Assembly (NCBI GenBank): GCA_001443455.1
Contig: LDXO01000005.1
Location: 1-64,000 of the forward strand
Origin: Deltaproteobacteria bacterium CSP1-8
GTDB lineage: Bacteria > Desulfobacterota > Deferrimicrobia > Deferrimicrobiales > Deferrimicrobiaceae
Length of the DNA: 64,000 nucleotides
Direction of reading: 5' to 3'
Below are positions 9,637 through 22,692 of the stretch, piece after piece (the first letter of the stretch is position 1; every line of letters starts with the position of its first letter). The notes under the pieces were generated by a model that was given only the letters and a program-made list of their open reading frames with translations, did no database searches and was not told the origin of the DNA. The position numbers and the translations under genes were made by a program.

Positions 9637-11061
9637 TTACTTCTTCTCCTTCACCAAAGGGACTTTCAGCCCCGCCTTGCGCAGAAGGTCGGGCATCCGC
9701 CGGATCACCCAGTCGGCGATGTTCTTCTGTTCCGCCCGGGACAGGGCGAGGGCGAACGGCGGGACGTCCTTGGTGATGGTCGCGCCCGCCCCGATCAGGG
9801 CTCCTTTTCCGATGGTGACCGGGGCGACGAACTGGGTGTCGCTGCCGACGAAGACCCCGTCGCCGATCAACGTCGTGTGCTTGGCGAGCCCGTCGTAATT
9901 GCAGGTGATCGTCCCGGCGCCGATGTTGGCCTTCTTCCCCACGATGGCGTCGCCGATGTAGGTCAAATGGTTCGCCTTCGACCCCTTCCCGATCCGGCTT
10001 TTCTTCACCTCCACGAAATTGCCGATGCGGGCATCCTCCCCGATGTCCGCTTCCGGGCGTAAGTGAGCGAACGGGCCTATGATTGCGCCTTTACGCACGT
10101 GGGAATCCGTGAGCACGGAGTACGGTTTCAGTTGTGCGCCGTCGTCCACCCGGCAGTTCTCCACCACGCAGCCGGTCTGGACCCTGACCCCCTTCCCGAT
10201 CTTCGTCTTCCCGAGCAGCATCACCCCGGGTTCGATCATCGAGTCGGCCCCCACGGAAACCTCCGGCTCGATGTAGGTCCGGTCAGGCGCCACCACGGTC
10301 ACCCCTTCGTCCAGCAAGGCGTCGATCTTCGCCCGCCGCAGGACCTCGGTGGCTTCGGCAAGCTCCTTCCGGGAGTTGATCCCGCGCACTTCGTCGGGGT
10401 CCTTGGCGACGGTGGGGACGACGGTCTTCCCCTCCTGGAGGGCCTGCACGACGAGGTCGGTCAGGTAATACTCCCTCTGCACATTGACATCCGTCAGGCG
10501 GGGGAGGTTTCTCGCAAGGAACTTCCGGTCGAATACGTACGTCCCCGAGTTCACTTCCCGGATCTTCCGGATCTCGGGGCCACCGTCCCTCTCCTCCACG
10601 ATGCGGGCGACGGTGCCGTCCGGGTTCCGAACCACCCGCCCGTACCCGGCGGGGTCGGGGAGGATCCCGGTCAGCACGGACGCGGCCGCCTTCTTGCGCC
10701 TTCGGGCCGAGATGAGGGTGCGGATGGTTTGGGGAAGAATGAGAGGGGCGTCCCCGCACAGGACGACGACCTCGTTCGCCTTGGGGGACAGCACGGAAAG
10801 GGCGCAGCTGGCGGCGTCCCCCGTCCCCAGCTGGCGCTCCTGGACCGCCACCTTCCCACCGAACTCCTCCACCGTCCCGAGCACCTTTTCCCGGCCGTGG
10901 CCGAGCACGAAAACGATCTCGGTGATCCCGGCGCCCTTTGCCGCGCGCGCGACGTGCCAGAGCATCGGCTTGCCTGCGACGGGGTGCGCCACCTTGGGAA
11001 GAGAGGACTTCATCCTTTTCCCCAGGCCTGCCGCAAGAATGACCGCGCAGATCGCTGCCAT
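9637..11061 (-). CDS. glmU: Bifunctional UDP-GlcNAc pyrophosphorylase/GlcN-1-P acetyltransferase
   Basis: MAAICAVILAAGLGKRMKSSLPKV start; C-terminal left-handed beta-helix hexapeptide repeats; ORF track extends further upstream. Confidence 0.97.
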   Translation of the reverse strand: MAAICAVILAAGLGKRMKSSLPKVAHPVAGKPMLWHVARAAKGAGITEIVFVLGHGREKVLGTVEEFGGKVAVQERQLGTGDAASCALSVLSPKANEVVVLCGDAPLILPQTIRTLISARRRKKAAASVLTGILPDPAGYGRVVRNPDGTVARIVEERDGGPEIRKIREVNSGTYVFDRKFLARNLPRLTDVNVQREYYLTDLVVQALQEGKTVVPTVAKDPDEVRGINSRKELAEATEVLRRAKIDALLDEGVTVVAPDRTYIEPEVSVGADSMIEPGVMLLGKTKIGKGVRVQTGCVVENCRVDDGAQLKPYSVLTDSHVRKGAIIGPFAHLRPEADIGEDARIGNFVEVKKSRIGKGSKANHLTYIGDAIVGKKANIGAGTITCNYDGLAKHTTLIGDGVFVGSDTQFVAPVTIGKGALIGAGATITKDVPPFALALSRAEQKNIADWVIRRMPDLLRKAGLKVPLVKEKK

Positions 11062-11149
11062 GGACCGATCCCCTCCGGGATGGTAGAATTGGCCACGTCC
11101 GGCCGTATTCAAGTGTACCCGGTTTCCCCGGGAAAAGGGAACGCCGAAA

Positions 11150-11680
11150 GTGACGACCTTAAAGGACGCACTGGACAGAATCGATGAGGAACTCGCGGAA
11201 CTGAAACGCCAGTACGACCTCTTCTTCCAGGGGGCCAGGCGATCCGAGCCCCAGGAGGAACGCAAGATCCTGGAGTGGATGGTCAGGCGGGTGGGGCAGC
11301 GAAAGATCCCGAATACCTCCGACCAGTTCCGGTTCCACAGCCTGCAGAGCAGGTTCCATTCCTTTTCCGGCCTGTGGACCCGGATGGTACGGGACCTGGA
11401 AGAAGGACGCCTCGTGCGGGACGCCCGGGGGAACCTCGTCCGAACGAATGGCCTCGGAGGGGAACCGGTCACCCCCGATCACCTCGACCAGGTGCTCGAA
11501 CAGCTCCGGAGCGCGCGGCAGGAGTGCGGCATCCCCACGGAAGAGAAGGACATCGATTCCCTCCGGGAGATGCTCCGGTCCCGCGCTTCCGAAATCGCCG
11601 AGCAATCCGGCGCCCGCCGGGTCGAATTCCGGGTCACCATCGAGGGGGGGAAACCGAAAGTCAAGGCAGGGCTGCGGTAA
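11150..11680 (+). CDS. Uncharacterised 176-aa protein (possibly MXAN_5187 C-terminal-like)
   Basis: Intact ORF divergent from glmU; charged and helical; family assignment from memory only. Confidence 0.65.
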   Translation: MTTLKDALDRIDEELAELKRQYDLFFQGARRSEPQEERKILEWMVRRVGQRKIPNTSDQFRFHSLQSRFHSFSGLWTRMVRDLEEGRLVRDARGNLVRTNGLGGEPVTPDHLDQVLEQLRSARQECGIPTEEKDIDSLREMLRSRASEIAEQSGARRVEFRVTIEGGKPKVKAGLR

Positions 11681-11702
11681 GGGGATACCCCCCCCTTAGC
11701 GG

Positions 11703-12104
11703 TTACTCTGCTGCGGCCATCCGGACGATCGCCCTCCGGAGGGCGGCGTTGATCTTGTGGTACGATGCGTCGTCCATCGAAAGATCCTTGAGGGCGGCCT
11801 CGGCCCGTTCATGGGCCTGCCGCGCGCGATCGACGTCGATCTCCTCCGCCTTCTCCGCCACGTCCGCCAGGACGACCACCCGCTCCGGGGTCACCTCCGC
11901 GAACCCGCCGCCCACGGCCACCTTCTTCGTCCCGTCCCCCTTCCGGTAGCGGAGCACCCCGATCGAAAGGATCGCCAGATACGGAGTGTGCTCGGGGAGC
12001 ACTCCGAACTCCCCGTGGTAGCCGGGCGCGATGACCTCGTCCACCTCCTCGGATACGAGGAGGCGTTCCGGGGTGACCAGTTCGAGACGGATTCTGGATC
12101 CCAT
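11703..12104 (-). CDS. atpC: F1F0 ATP synthase epsilon subunit
   Basis: LELVTPERLLVSEEVDEVIAPGYHGEFGVLPEHTPYLA. Confidence 0.96.
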   Translation of the reverse strand: MGSRIRLELVTPERLLVSEEVDEVIAPGYHGEFGVLPEHTPYLAILSIGVLRYRKGDGTKKVAVGGGFAEVTPERVVVLADVAEKAEEIDVDRARQAHERAEAALKDLSMDDASYHKINAALRRAIVRMAAAE

Positions 12105-12168
12105 CGTGTCCTCCCCCCGCTACACCGCGTAGCGGAATGACCCGGGCTCTCTTTCCTCGGGCGCTCCT

Positions 12169-14516
<2,348 letters not shown>

Positions 14517-14541
14517 GGCTTGCCCCTAGCCCCTTTAGCCG

Positions 14542-16050
14542 TTATTCCCGGAAGACGCCCCGGAACTCCTCGAGGGCGGCGGTGAGCTTCGCTTTCATGG
14601 CGTCGTCAATGGTCTTTTTCTCGACCAGCTCCGTGAGGACCGCGCCGTGCTTGTCCCGCATGAAGGCGGACAGCTCCGTCTCGTAGCGCGAAAGCGATGC
14701 GACCTCGTAGCCGTCGCAGAAGCCGTTGGTCGCCGCGAAGATCGTCACGACCTGCTGCCCGACGGGTTGGGGCTCGTACTGGGCCTGCTTGAGGACCTCC
14801 ACCAGCCGGGCGCCCCGCGCCAGCTGCATCTGGGTGGCCTTGTCGAGGTCCGACCCGAACTGCGCGAACGCCGCCATCTCGCGGTACTGCGCGAGCTCGA
14901 GCCGCAGGCGCCCCGCGACCTGCTTCATCGCCTTGATCTGCGCGTTCCCGCCGACTCGGGAAACCGACAGCCCGACGTTCACCGCCGGCCGGACGCCGGC
15001 ATAGAAGAGGTCGGCCTCGAGATAGATCTGGCCGTCGGTGATCGAGATGACGTTGGTGGGAATGTACGCCGAGACGTCGCCCGCCTGCGTCTCGATGATC
15101 GGCAGCGCCGTCAGCGACCCGCCCCCCTCGGCATCGGAGAGCTTGGCCGCCCGCTCGAGCAAACGCGAATGCAGGTAGAAGACGTCGCCCGGGTACGCCT
15201 CGCGCCCCGGCGGCCGGCGCAGCAGGAGAGAGAGCTGCCGGTAGGCCACGGCGTGCTTGGACAGGTCGTCGTAGATGCACAGGGCGTGACGGCCGCTGTC
15301 GCGGTAGTACTCCCCCATCGTGCACCCCGCGTAGGGGGCAATGAAGTTGATCGGGGCGGACTGGGAGGCGGTCGCGGAGATGACGATCGTGTAGTCCATC
15401 GCGCCGAACTGGCGGAGCTTCTCGACCACCTGGGCGACCGTCGACTGCTTCTGGCCGATCGCCACGTAGACGCAGATGACGCCGGTCCCCTTCTGGTTGA
15501 TGATCGTGTCGAGCGCCACGGCGGTTTTTCCCGTCTGGCGGTCGCCGATGATGAGCTCGCGCTGCCCGCGGCCGATCGGGATCATCGAGTCGATCGCCTT
15601 GAAGCCGGTCTGGAGCGGCTCCTTGACCGGCTGGCGCCTGACGATCCCCGGGGCCTTGATCTCGATGCGGCGGAATTCCTTCGTCTCGAGCGGGCCCCTT
15701 CCATCGATCGGTTGCCCGAGGGAGTTCAGGACGCGTCCGACCAGGGCGTCCCCGACCGGCACTTCGACGATGCGGCCGGTGCGGCGGACAACGTCTCCTT
15801 CCTTGATGAGGTGGTCGTCGCCCAAAAGCGCCGTGCCGACGTTGTCTTCCTCGAGGTTCAGCACAATCCCCCGGACGTCCCCGGGGAACTCGAGAAGCTC
15901 TCCCGCCATCGCCTTCTCCAGGCCGTGGACCCGGGCGATGCCGTCTCCGACGGACAGGACGACGCCGGTCTCGGCGACGTCGACGCGGGTTTCGTAGCCC
16001 TTGATCTGGCTTTTGAGGATCTCCGTGATTTCTTCGGCGCGGATGTTCAT
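14542..16050 (-). CDS. atpA: F1F0 ATP synthase alpha subunit
   Basis: [39 protein letters not shown]. Confidence 0.98.
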   Translation of the reverse strand: MNIRAEEITEILKSQIKGYETRVDVAETGVVLSVGDGIARVHGLEKAMAGELLEFPGDVRGIVLNLEEDNVGTALLGDDHLIKEGDVVRRTGRIVEVPVGDALVGRVLNSLGQPIDGRGPLETKEFRRIEIKAPGIVRRQPVKEPLQTGFKAIDSMIPIGRGQRELIIGDRQTGKTAVALDTIINQKGTGVICVYVAIGQKQSTVAQVVEKLRQFGAMDYTIVISATASQSAPINFIAPYAGCTMGEYYRDSGRHALCIYDDLSKHAVAYRQLSLLLRRPPGREAYPGDVFYLHSRLLERAAKLSDAEGGGSLTALPIIETQAGDVSAYIPTNVISITDGQIYLEADLFYAGVRPAVNVGLSVSRVGGNAQIKAMKQVAGRLRLELAQYREMAAFAQFGSDLDKATQMQLARGARLVEVLKQAQYEPQPVGQQVVTIFAATNGFCDGYEVASLSRYETELSAFMRDKHGAVLTELVEKKTIDDAMKAKLTAALEEFRGVFRE

Positions 16051-16060
16051 GACGTTTGTC

Positions 16061-16603
16061 TCACCCCTTCCCGATAGTTTCCCGGATGTGCTGGATCTGC
16101 GTTCGGGCGCTTCCGTCGTAGACGGTCGAGCCGACCTTGACGACCATCCCCCCCAGCACGTCCGGGTCGACCTTCTCCTCCAGCACGACGGTCTTGGCGG
16201 TCTGCCGCTCGAGGACGGACTGAAGCAGGTCGCGCTGAGTGTCGGTAAGCGGCATCGGCACCGAAACCTCGACACGCTCGATCCCCTCGAACTGCTCGAG
16301 CAGCCGGCGAAGCTCCAATGCGATCGGGGAGAGGATGTTCATCCTCCCCTTGTCGACCAGAAGGAACAGGAAATTCCTCGTCGCGGACGAGAACCCGGCG
16401 GGGGCGATGGTGGCCTCGAGGGCCGCCTTCTTGTCCCGGCGGTTGATCTGGGCCGCTTCCACCATCTCGCGCAGAAGGGGTGTTTCGGCAACGAGCTTGT
16501 TGAATTGCTCGACTTCCGTAAGGATCCTGCGTATCTGGCCCTCTTCCTGGCCGATGGCGAGCAGCGCGCGGGCGTATCTTCTTGCCAGGCTTCCCCCGAT
16601 CAA
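16061..16603 (-). CDS. atpH: F1F0 ATP synthase delta subunit (probable TTG start)
   Basis: [22 protein letters not shown]...; C-terminal [26 protein letters not shown]. Confidence 0.92.
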   Translation of the reverse strand: MIGGSLARRYARALLAIGQEEGQIRRILTEVEQFNKLVAETPLLREMVEAAQINRRDKKAALEATIAPAGFSSATRNFLFLLVDKGRMNILSPIALELRRLLEQFEGIERVEVSVPMPLTDTQRDLLQSVLERQTAKTVVLEEKVDPDVLGGMVVKVGSTVYDGSARTQIQHIRETIGKG

Positions 16604-17166
16604 CGAACGATCTCCCGGATCCTGTCGATGTTCTCCCGCACCATCCGCTCCTGGTCCCCCGGGGTGATCGTCTTCGCCACGATCTCCTCGGCCGCCCGTG
16701 CGGAAAGTTCGGCCGCCTCCCTGCGAAGCTCGGCCCGGGCCTTTTTCACCTCCTGGTCGGCGGTACCCTGCACTTGTGCGCGGAGCCGTTCGATCTCGGC
16801 CTGCGCCGACTTGCGCAGACGACGTGTCTCCTCGTCGGCCTCGGCGTCCATCTTCCGGTTCATCTCCGCAATCTCCCCGGTGAGCATGGCCACACGGACC
16901 TCGATCGCCGCGAGCTTTTCCGCGGCGTCTGCCCTTGCCCGGGCGGCTTCGTCGATCGATTTTCTGAGGAGGTCGGAGCGCTCCTTGAGATATGCGCTGA
17001 CGGGCTTCCTGAGGAAATAGAAGAGCACCCCCGCCAGGATGCTGAAATTCACGGCCTGCTTGAAGATCTCCCACCACGGGATGCCCGCGCGGCCGCCCGC
17101 TTCCTGCGCGGCCGCCGCAACCTCCGGTGCGGCCAGAACACCAAGGAGGAGGAGTACCGCTCTCAC
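16600..17166 (-). CDS. atpF: F1F0 ATP synthase b subunit with leading signal-like segment
   Basis: N-terminal TM followed by long Ala/Glu/Arg-rich coiled coil; within atp operon. Confidence 0.9.
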   Translation of the reverse strand: MRAVLLLLGVLAAPEVAAAAQEAGGRAGIPWWEIFKQAVNFSILAGVLFYFLRKPVSAYLKERSDLLRKSIDEAARARADAAEKLAAIEVRVAMLTGEIAEMNRKMDAEADEETRRLRKSAQAEIERLRAQVQGTADQEVKKARAELRREAAELSARAAEEIVAKTITPGDQERMVRENIDRIREIVR

Positions 17167-17618
17167 GTCACCCGCCTTCCGAGGATCTTCCCGGCGATCT
17201 CCCGCGAGAGGCCGGCCACCTCGATGCGCAGCGCACGGGCGGCCGCCTCCTTTTCCGCGGTGATCTGCCCTTTCATCGTATCGATTTGCCGGTTGGTATC
17301 CTCGAGAACGATCTCGATCTCCTTCCGCTCGGCCCGGGCCGATTCCTCCATCCGCGCGCGCTTGCGGGCGAGGGCCTCCGCGGCCGCCTTCCGCAGGGAA
17401 TCATCGTACTGCCGGGTCTTGGCGGCGGCATCGCCGACGAGCCGTTTTGCCTCCTCCAGCGGCTTCACCGAGAGGTTCTCGCGCTCCCGGAACGTGGCGA
17501 GTACCGGCCGGACGAGCGTGACGGAGAGGATGACCGCGAGGGCAACCACCAGCCCCATCTGCAGGACGGCAAGCAGCGTGATGTCCAGCGTCTCGAGGAT
17601 CTTGAGGACGAGCTCCAC
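17163..17618 (-). CDS. F1F0 ATP synthase b' subunit
   Basis: Second b-type TM plus coiled-coil ORF overlapping atpF start. Confidence 0.82.
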   Translation of the reverse strand: MELVLKILETLDITLLAVLQMGLVVALAVILSVTLVRPVLATFRERENLSVKPLEEAKRLVGDAAAKTRQYDDSLRKAAAEALARKRARMEESARAERKEIEIVLEDTNRQIDTMKGQITAEKEAAARALRIEVAGLSREIAGKILGRRVT

Positions 17619-17866
17619 GGAACCGTCTCCCCCCGGAATTCCCTGCAGGCTATCGACAGGATCGGATAGGCGAACGAGAAATTGGTATCACGGGAGGAAA
17701 GGCGCTGTCAAGCGGTTAATGGGAGAACCGCTGTCCATCCGGCGAGGTCCGGAAGCAAAACGAAAAAAGGGCACCGTGGTTTCCCGCGGTACCCTTTCGG
17801 TTGCCGGACTCGCTTCCGTTTGCGGAAGGGTTCCCTTGCCTCCCGAAACTTGCCGCGCCCCTCGCG

Positions 17867-18076
17867 TTACTTCTTGGGGGCCTCGGCCGGCTTCGGCGCT
17901 TCCGCCGGCTTCGGTGCTTCCGCCGGGGCCGCTGGCTTCGCTGCATTGTCAGCCGGAGCCGCGGCCGGAGGAGGCGGAGGCGGAGGGGGAGGCGGCGCCT
18001 TCTTCTCCGCGCATGCTGCGAGTCCGATGGATGCGGCAAGCAACAAACCCAGGAACAGAGACCAATACTTACGCAT
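17867..18076 (-). CDS. Small Ala/Pro/Lys-rich lipoprotein
   Basis: MRKYWSLFLGLLLAASIGLAACAEKK lipobox (LAAC), P10 tract, (PAEAPK)n tail. Confidence 0.75.
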   Translation of the reverse strand: MRKYWSLFLGLLLAASIGLAACAEKKAPPPPPPPPPPAAAPADNAAKPAAPAEAPKPAEAPKPAEAPKK

Positions 18077-18228
18077 TTCTTTACGCTCCTTTCCTTTCGG
18101 AATTTATCCGTTTCCGGATACAGATTTTTAATGGCTTATGCGGCGAAATATAGCACATGCCAAAAGCGTTGCAACTGTTTTTTTGCGGCTTTTTCCTCTT
18201 TTAAGAAGGAGGTTCCCGCAAGGGTCTT

Positions 18229-19065
18229 CTACTTCCCTCCGAAAAGGAGGTCGCACAGTCTTTCAAACTCCCCCTCGGAGAAGTACGAGACCTCGAACCT
18301 TCCCTTTTTCGGCGTTCCGCGGATGCGCACCCTGGTGCCTCCCCTCCGGGACAGCCGGTCCTCCAGATCCTTCAGGTGCGGGTTGTGTCGCGGTGGTTTG
18401 CGCGGGGTGGCTTTTCTCTCCCCCTCCTGGCACAGCCGCTCCACCTCGCGTACGGAGAGCCCCTTGTGCAACACGGCCTCGAAAATCGCCAGGAGACGCC
18501 CGGCAGGCGCGGACAGAAGCGCGCGTGCATGCCCCGCCGAGAGCCGGCCGTCGACAACGGCCTGCTTCACGGCGGCGGGGAGCTTGAGCAGCCGGACCGT
18601 GTTTGCCACTGTCACGCGGTCCTTCCCCACGCGCCGCGCGATCTCCTCGTGGGAGAGCGAGAACTCGACGGCGAGCCGATGGTACGCCTCCGCGAGCTCG
18701 ATGGCGTTTAAGTCCGCCCGCTGGACATTCTCGACCAGGGCGGCCTCGAGCGACTCCCGGTCCGAGAACTTCTTTACGATGGCGGGGATCGTCCCCACGC
18801 CGGCTGCCTGGGCGGCACGAAGCCTGCGTTCCCCCGCGACGAGCTCGTACCCGGCGGCCGTGGGGCGCACGATCACGGGCTGGAGGACTCCCTTCTCGCG
18901 AACGGACTCGACCAGATCGCGCAGTTCCTCGGGGGAAAAGGACCGCCTTGGCTGCTGGCCGCTGCCCCGGATTTCGCTTACCGGGATGCGCAAGAAATCG
19001 GGCTCCCGTTCGGCGGCTCCCGGCAGGAGGGCCGACAGGCCTCTCCCCAACACCTTCTTTTTCAT
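18229..19065 (-). CDS. parB: Chromosome partitioning protein ParB
   Basis: MKKKVLGRGLSALLPG; ParB box GERRLRAAQAAG; HTH EIARRVGKDRVTVANTVRLLKLP. Confidence 0.97.
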   Translation of the reverse strand: MKKKVLGRGLSALLPGAAEREPDFLRIPVSEIRGSGQQPRRSFSPEELRDLVESVREKGVLQPVIVRPTAAGYELVAGERRLRAAQAAGVGTIPAIVKKFSDRESLEAALVENVQRADLNAIELAEAYHRLAVEFSLSHEEIARRVGKDRVTVANTVRLLKLPAAVKQAVVDGRLSAGHARALLSAPAGRLLAIFEAVLHKGLSVREVERLCQEGERKATPRKPPRHNPHLKDLEDRLSRRGGTRVRIRGTPKKGRFEVSYFSEGEFERLCDLLFGGK

Positions 19066-19844
19066 CGGATCGGGTTTTCGCTCCATCGGCTCACCATCTC
19101 TTTGGCGAGCTCGAGGTAGGCCAGCGCCCCCCGCGAGCTCACTGCGTACAGAATCGCCGGTTTCCCGAAGGAAGGGGACTCGGAAAGCCGGACGTTGCGC
19201 GGTATAACTGTTTGAAATACTTGAGAATTTAGGTTTTCCCGGGCCTCGGCGGCGACCTGGTGGGCCAGGTTGTTCCGCGGATCGAACATGGTGAGAAGGA
19301 CCCCCTCCACCCGGAGGGAGGGGTTTGCCGACTCCCGGATCCTCTCGATGGTGCGGTACAAACTGCCCAACCCCTCGAGGGCGTAATACTCGCACTGCAG
19401 GGGGATCAGCACGGACCGGGCCGCGCACAACGCATTGACGGTCAAGAGGCCCAGAGACGGGGGGCAGTCGATGAGGATGACTTCGTACCTGCCCTCGAGG
19501 GGACGCAACGCCTCCCGGAGCCGCGTTTCCCGCCCCTCCTGGGAGACGAGCTCGATCTCCGCCCCGATCAGATCTTCCGACGCGGGCAAGAGATGAAGGT
19601 ACGGCAGATCGGTACCGCGAACCGCCTCCTCTGCCGGGATCTCGGCCATCAGCACCCGGTAAATGTTCTTCTCGGCCTCCCCTCCCGGCGAGCCGCCCGC
19701 CCCCGATGTCGCATTTGCCTGGGGGTCCAGGTCCACGAGAAGGGTGGCCTTCTCCATCACGGCAAGGGAGGCGGCGAGATTGACCGCCGTGGTGGTCTTC
19801 CCCACCCCTCCTTTCTGGTTGGCAACCGCGATGACGTGGACCAA
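19062..19844 (-). CDS. parA: Chromosome partitioning ATPase ParA (probable TTG start; ORF open to 19895)
   Basis: VIAVANQKGGVGKTTTAVNLAASLA deviant Walker A; overlaps parB start by ATGA. Confidence 0.95.
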   Translation of the reverse strand: MVHVIAVANQKGGVGKTTTAVNLAASLAVMEKATLLVDLDPQANATSGAGGSPGGEAEKNIYRVLMAEIPAEEAVRGTDLPYLHLLPASEDLIGAEIELVSQEGRETRLREALRPLEGRYEVILIDCPPSLGLLTVNALCAARSVLIPLQCEYYALEGLGSLYRTIERIRESANPSLRVEGVLLTMFDPRNNLAHQVAAEARENLNSQVFQTVIPRNVRLSESPSFGKPAILYAVSSRGALAYLELAKEMVSRWSENPIR

Positions 19845-20005
19845 GCCGCGATCCTCCAAAGCCCGGCAAACCCGGGTGATTTTTAAAAAAATCAACGGTC
19901 TCTTTTACCACGCCGGGGCTTGCGGGAGGAATGAAAATCTTGCCGCTGTCCCCTGGCTCCCCCAGCCGGGAGGCGGACATTTCTGCGCCGGGTACTTCTT
20001 TTGCC

Positions 20006-20683
20006 TTACGGGGCAAGGATCTCCCGGATCTCCCGGATCCCCATGCCCAAAGGAAGCTCGAACCGGACGGTGCGGCCCGGGATGGTCTTCCGTGACAACG
20101 ACCGATCCTTCTTCGGGGGCTTCGCCTTCCTCCCCCCCCTCCCGGGGCCCCCCATCGCGAGAAAACGCCCCCCCGGAACGAGGTGCGGGAGGAGAAGCGG
20201 GACCATCTCCTCCGCCGGGACGGTGGCCCGGGTGACGATGTGCTCGAACCGCCCGAGTGCGAGCGGATTCCGCGCTTCCAGCCTGCCCTGAACCACTTCC
20301 GCGTTGGGAAGGGAGAGGATACGGCGGGCGTGCGACAGGAACGCGCACTTTTTCGCCGAGGACTCCAGGAGGACGACGCTTGACCCGGGAAGGGCAACCG
20401 CCAGGGGGATCCCGGGGTAACCGGCCCCCGACCCGAAGTCCAGGATCCGGCCTGGGAACGGGGTAAACCGCAACAGGAGCAGGGAATCCAGGACGTGTTT
20501 GACCGCGACCTCCTCCGGGTCGGTGATCGCGGTGAGCCGGATCGACCGGTTCCAGCGAAGCATCTCTCTTGCGTGGGCGATCAGCTTCAAGACGGCCCCC
20601 TGCGGCACGGAAAGCCCCGCGCCGGCGATCAGCCCGGCGAGAAACTCCGCCGAGGGGACCGGGATGTCAGGGATTTTTTTCAA
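20006..20683 (-). CDS. rsmG: 16S rRNA (guanine(527)-N7)-methyltransferase
   Basis: ILDFGSGAGYPGIPLAVALPGSSVVLLESSAKKCAFL; neighbour of mnmG. Confidence 0.95.
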   Translation of the reverse strand: MKKIPDIPVPSAEFLAGLIAGAGLSVPQGAVLKLIAHAREMLRWNRSIRLTAITDPEEVAVKHVLDSLLLLRFTPFPGRILDFGSGAGYPGIPLAVALPGSSVVLLESSAKKCAFLSHARRILSLPNAEVVQGRLEARNPLALGRFEHIVTRATVPAEEMVPLLLPHLVPGGRFLAMGGPGRGGRKAKPPKKDRSLSRKTIPGRTVRFELPLGMGIREIREILAP

Positions 20684-20707
20684 GGAAACCTCCTTTCGGG
20701 GCCCCCT

Positions 20708-20723
20708 TGTTCCACGTGGAACA
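20708..20723. promoter_or_regulatory. parS centromere site, rsmG-mnmG spacer
   Basis: TGTTCCACGTGGAACA, perfect 16-bp palindrome matching parS consensus core GTTCCACGTGGAAC; near parAB. Confidence 0.9.
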
Positions 20724-20783
20724 CCCCCCCCAACTTTCCCCGGAATCGGGTCTTAGGCACCGCGGAAAATCGCTCCTCGCGGG

Positions 20784-22679
20784 CTAGCCGCTCGCCTGGG
20801 TGGCCGCCCTCCCTTTTTTCAGCGCCACGAGGAGGAGGGCCACCGCCGCCGGGGTGACACCGGGGATCCGCTGGGCCTGCCCGATCGAGACCGGGCGTAC
20901 CCGAACGAGCTTGTCCCGGACCTCGGTGGAAAGGCCGTAAACCGACTCGAAGGGGAAGTCGCCGGGGAACTTTACCTCTTCGTATTTGCGAAGTTTTTTT
21001 GCTTCTTCCTCCTGGCGGCGGATATACCCGTCGAACTTGACGATGAGTTCGGCCTGGGAGACCACCTCCGGGGAGAACCGCGCAAGATCCGGGTCGTTCG
21101 CCACGATCAGGGCGGCTGTCACCTCGGGGCGGCGCAACAGCTCCGCGTATCCAGTCCCGGGACGGACCGGCGCCCCTCCTGCTTCCTCCACGGCCCGTGC
21201 CAGGGGATGCCCCGCCGGGACGCGGGACGTCTCGAGAATAGAAATCAGGGAGGAAAGCCCCTCCCGCTTCGCACGGAATTCTTCGTACCGTTCCGCTGCG
21301 AGCAGCCCCACCCGGTGCCCGGTTTCGGACAGGCGCAGGTCGGCGTTGTCCTCCCGCAGGAGAAGGCGGTATTCGGCCCGGGAGGTGAACATCCGGTACG
21401 GCTCCTGGGCCCCCTTCGTGACCAGGTCGTCGATCAGCACGCCGATATACGCCTCGCTGCGCTGAAACAGCACGGGCTCTTTCCCCTGCACTCTCCGCGC
21501 CGCGTTGATCCCCGCGACAACCCCTTGCGCCCCGGCCTCCTCGTACCCGCTGGTGCCGTTGATCTGCCCGGCGTGGAACAGGTTCTCCACCACTTTGGTT
21601 TCCAGGGAGGGGACCAACTGCACCGGGTCGACGAAATCGTACTCGATGGCGTATCCCGGGCGGACGATCTCCACCTCCTCGAGGCCGCGAATGGTCCGAA
21701 GCATTTTGACCTGGATGTCGTACGGCAGGCTCGTCGAGACCCCGTTCGGGTAATACTCGGCGGTTCGAAGGCCCTCCGGCTCCAGGAAGACGTGGTGCCG
21801 CTCCTTGTCTGCGAACCGGACCACCTTGTCCTCGATGGAGGGGCAATACCTGGGCCCGATCCCCCGGATCACCCCGGAATAGAGGGGGGAGCGGGAGAGA
21901 CCGGACCGGATCGCCTCGTGGGTCCTTTCGTTCGTATAGGTGACGTAGCACGCTACCTGGGGCCTGCGGATCTCCCGGTTCCCGAAGGAGAACGGAACGG
22001 GAGGGTCGTCGCCCCATTGCGGGGCGGTCCGGGAAAAATCGATCGTTTTCCCGTCCAGCCGGGGGGTGGTTCCGGTCTTGAGCCTCCCGACCGAAAACCC
22101 CAGTTCTTTCAGGGAGTCGGAAAGCTTCATTGCGGGGAAATCCCCCGCCCTCCCCGCCGGGAAGTTCACCAGGCCGATGTGGACAAGCCCTTTCAGGAAG
22201 GTGCCCGTGCACAGGAGGACTGTTTTCCCCCGGTACCTTACCCCAAGGCTCGTGTCGACCCCTTTCGCCTTCCCCCCTTCCGCGAATACCGCGTCGACCA
22301 TGGCCTGCTTGACGTCCAGCCCGTATGTGCTTTCGAGGATCTTCTTCATCCGGAGACGATAGAGCTGTTTGTCGGCTTGCGCCCGGGAGGACCGAACCGC
22401 CGGCCCCTTGCTCGTGTTCAGCTGGCGGAACTGGATCCCCGTCGCGTCGATGTTCCTGCCCATCTCCCCGCCCAAAGCGTCGATCTCGCGGACGAGGTGC
22501 CCCTTGGCCAGCCCCCCGATGGCGGGGTTGCACGACATGAGGCCGATGGTGTCGGCGTTGATTGTCAGGAGAAGGGTGGAACACCCCATCCGGGCGGCGG
22601 CCAGGGCCGCCTCGCACCCGGCGTGCCCCCCGCCTACGACGACCACATCGTACTCCTTTGGATACTCGTACACGCTCAC
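20784..22679 (-). CDS. mnmG: tRNA uridine-5-carboxymethylaminomethyl synthesis protein MnmG/GidA
   Basis: YDVVVVGGGHAGCEAALAAARMGCSTLLLTIN. Confidence 0.98.
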   Translation of the reverse strand: MSVYEYPKEYDVVVVGGGHAGCEAALAAARMGCSTLLLTINADTIGLMSCNPAIGGLAKGHLVREIDALGGEMGRNIDATGIQFRQLNTSKGPAVRSSRAQADKQLYRLRMKKILESTYGLDVKQAMVDAVFAEGGKAKGVDTSLGVRYRGKTVLLCTGTFLKGLVHIGLVNFPAGRAGDFPAMKLSDSLKELGFSVGRLKTGTTPRLDGKTIDFSRTAPQWGDDPPVPFSFGNREIRRPQVACYVTYTNERTHEAIRSGLSRSPLYSGVIRGIGPRYCPSIEDKVVRFADKERHHVFLEPEGLRTAEYYPNGVSTSLPYDIQVKMLRTIRGLEEVEIVRPGYAIEYDFVDPVQLVPSLETKVVENLFHAGQINGTSGYEEAGAQGVVAGINAARRVQGKEPVLFQRSEAYIGVLIDDLVTKGAQEPYRMFTSRAEYRLLLREDNADLRLSETGHRVGLLAAERYEEFRAKREGLSSLISILETSRVPAGHPLARAVEEAGGAPVRPGTGYAELLRRPEVTAALIVANDPDLARFSPEVVSQAELIVKFDGYIRRQEEEAKKLRKYEEVKFPGDFPFESVYGLSTEVRDKLVRVRPVSIGQAQRIPGVTPAAVALLLVALKKGRAATQASG

Positions 22680-22692
22680 CGCTTATCTCCTT

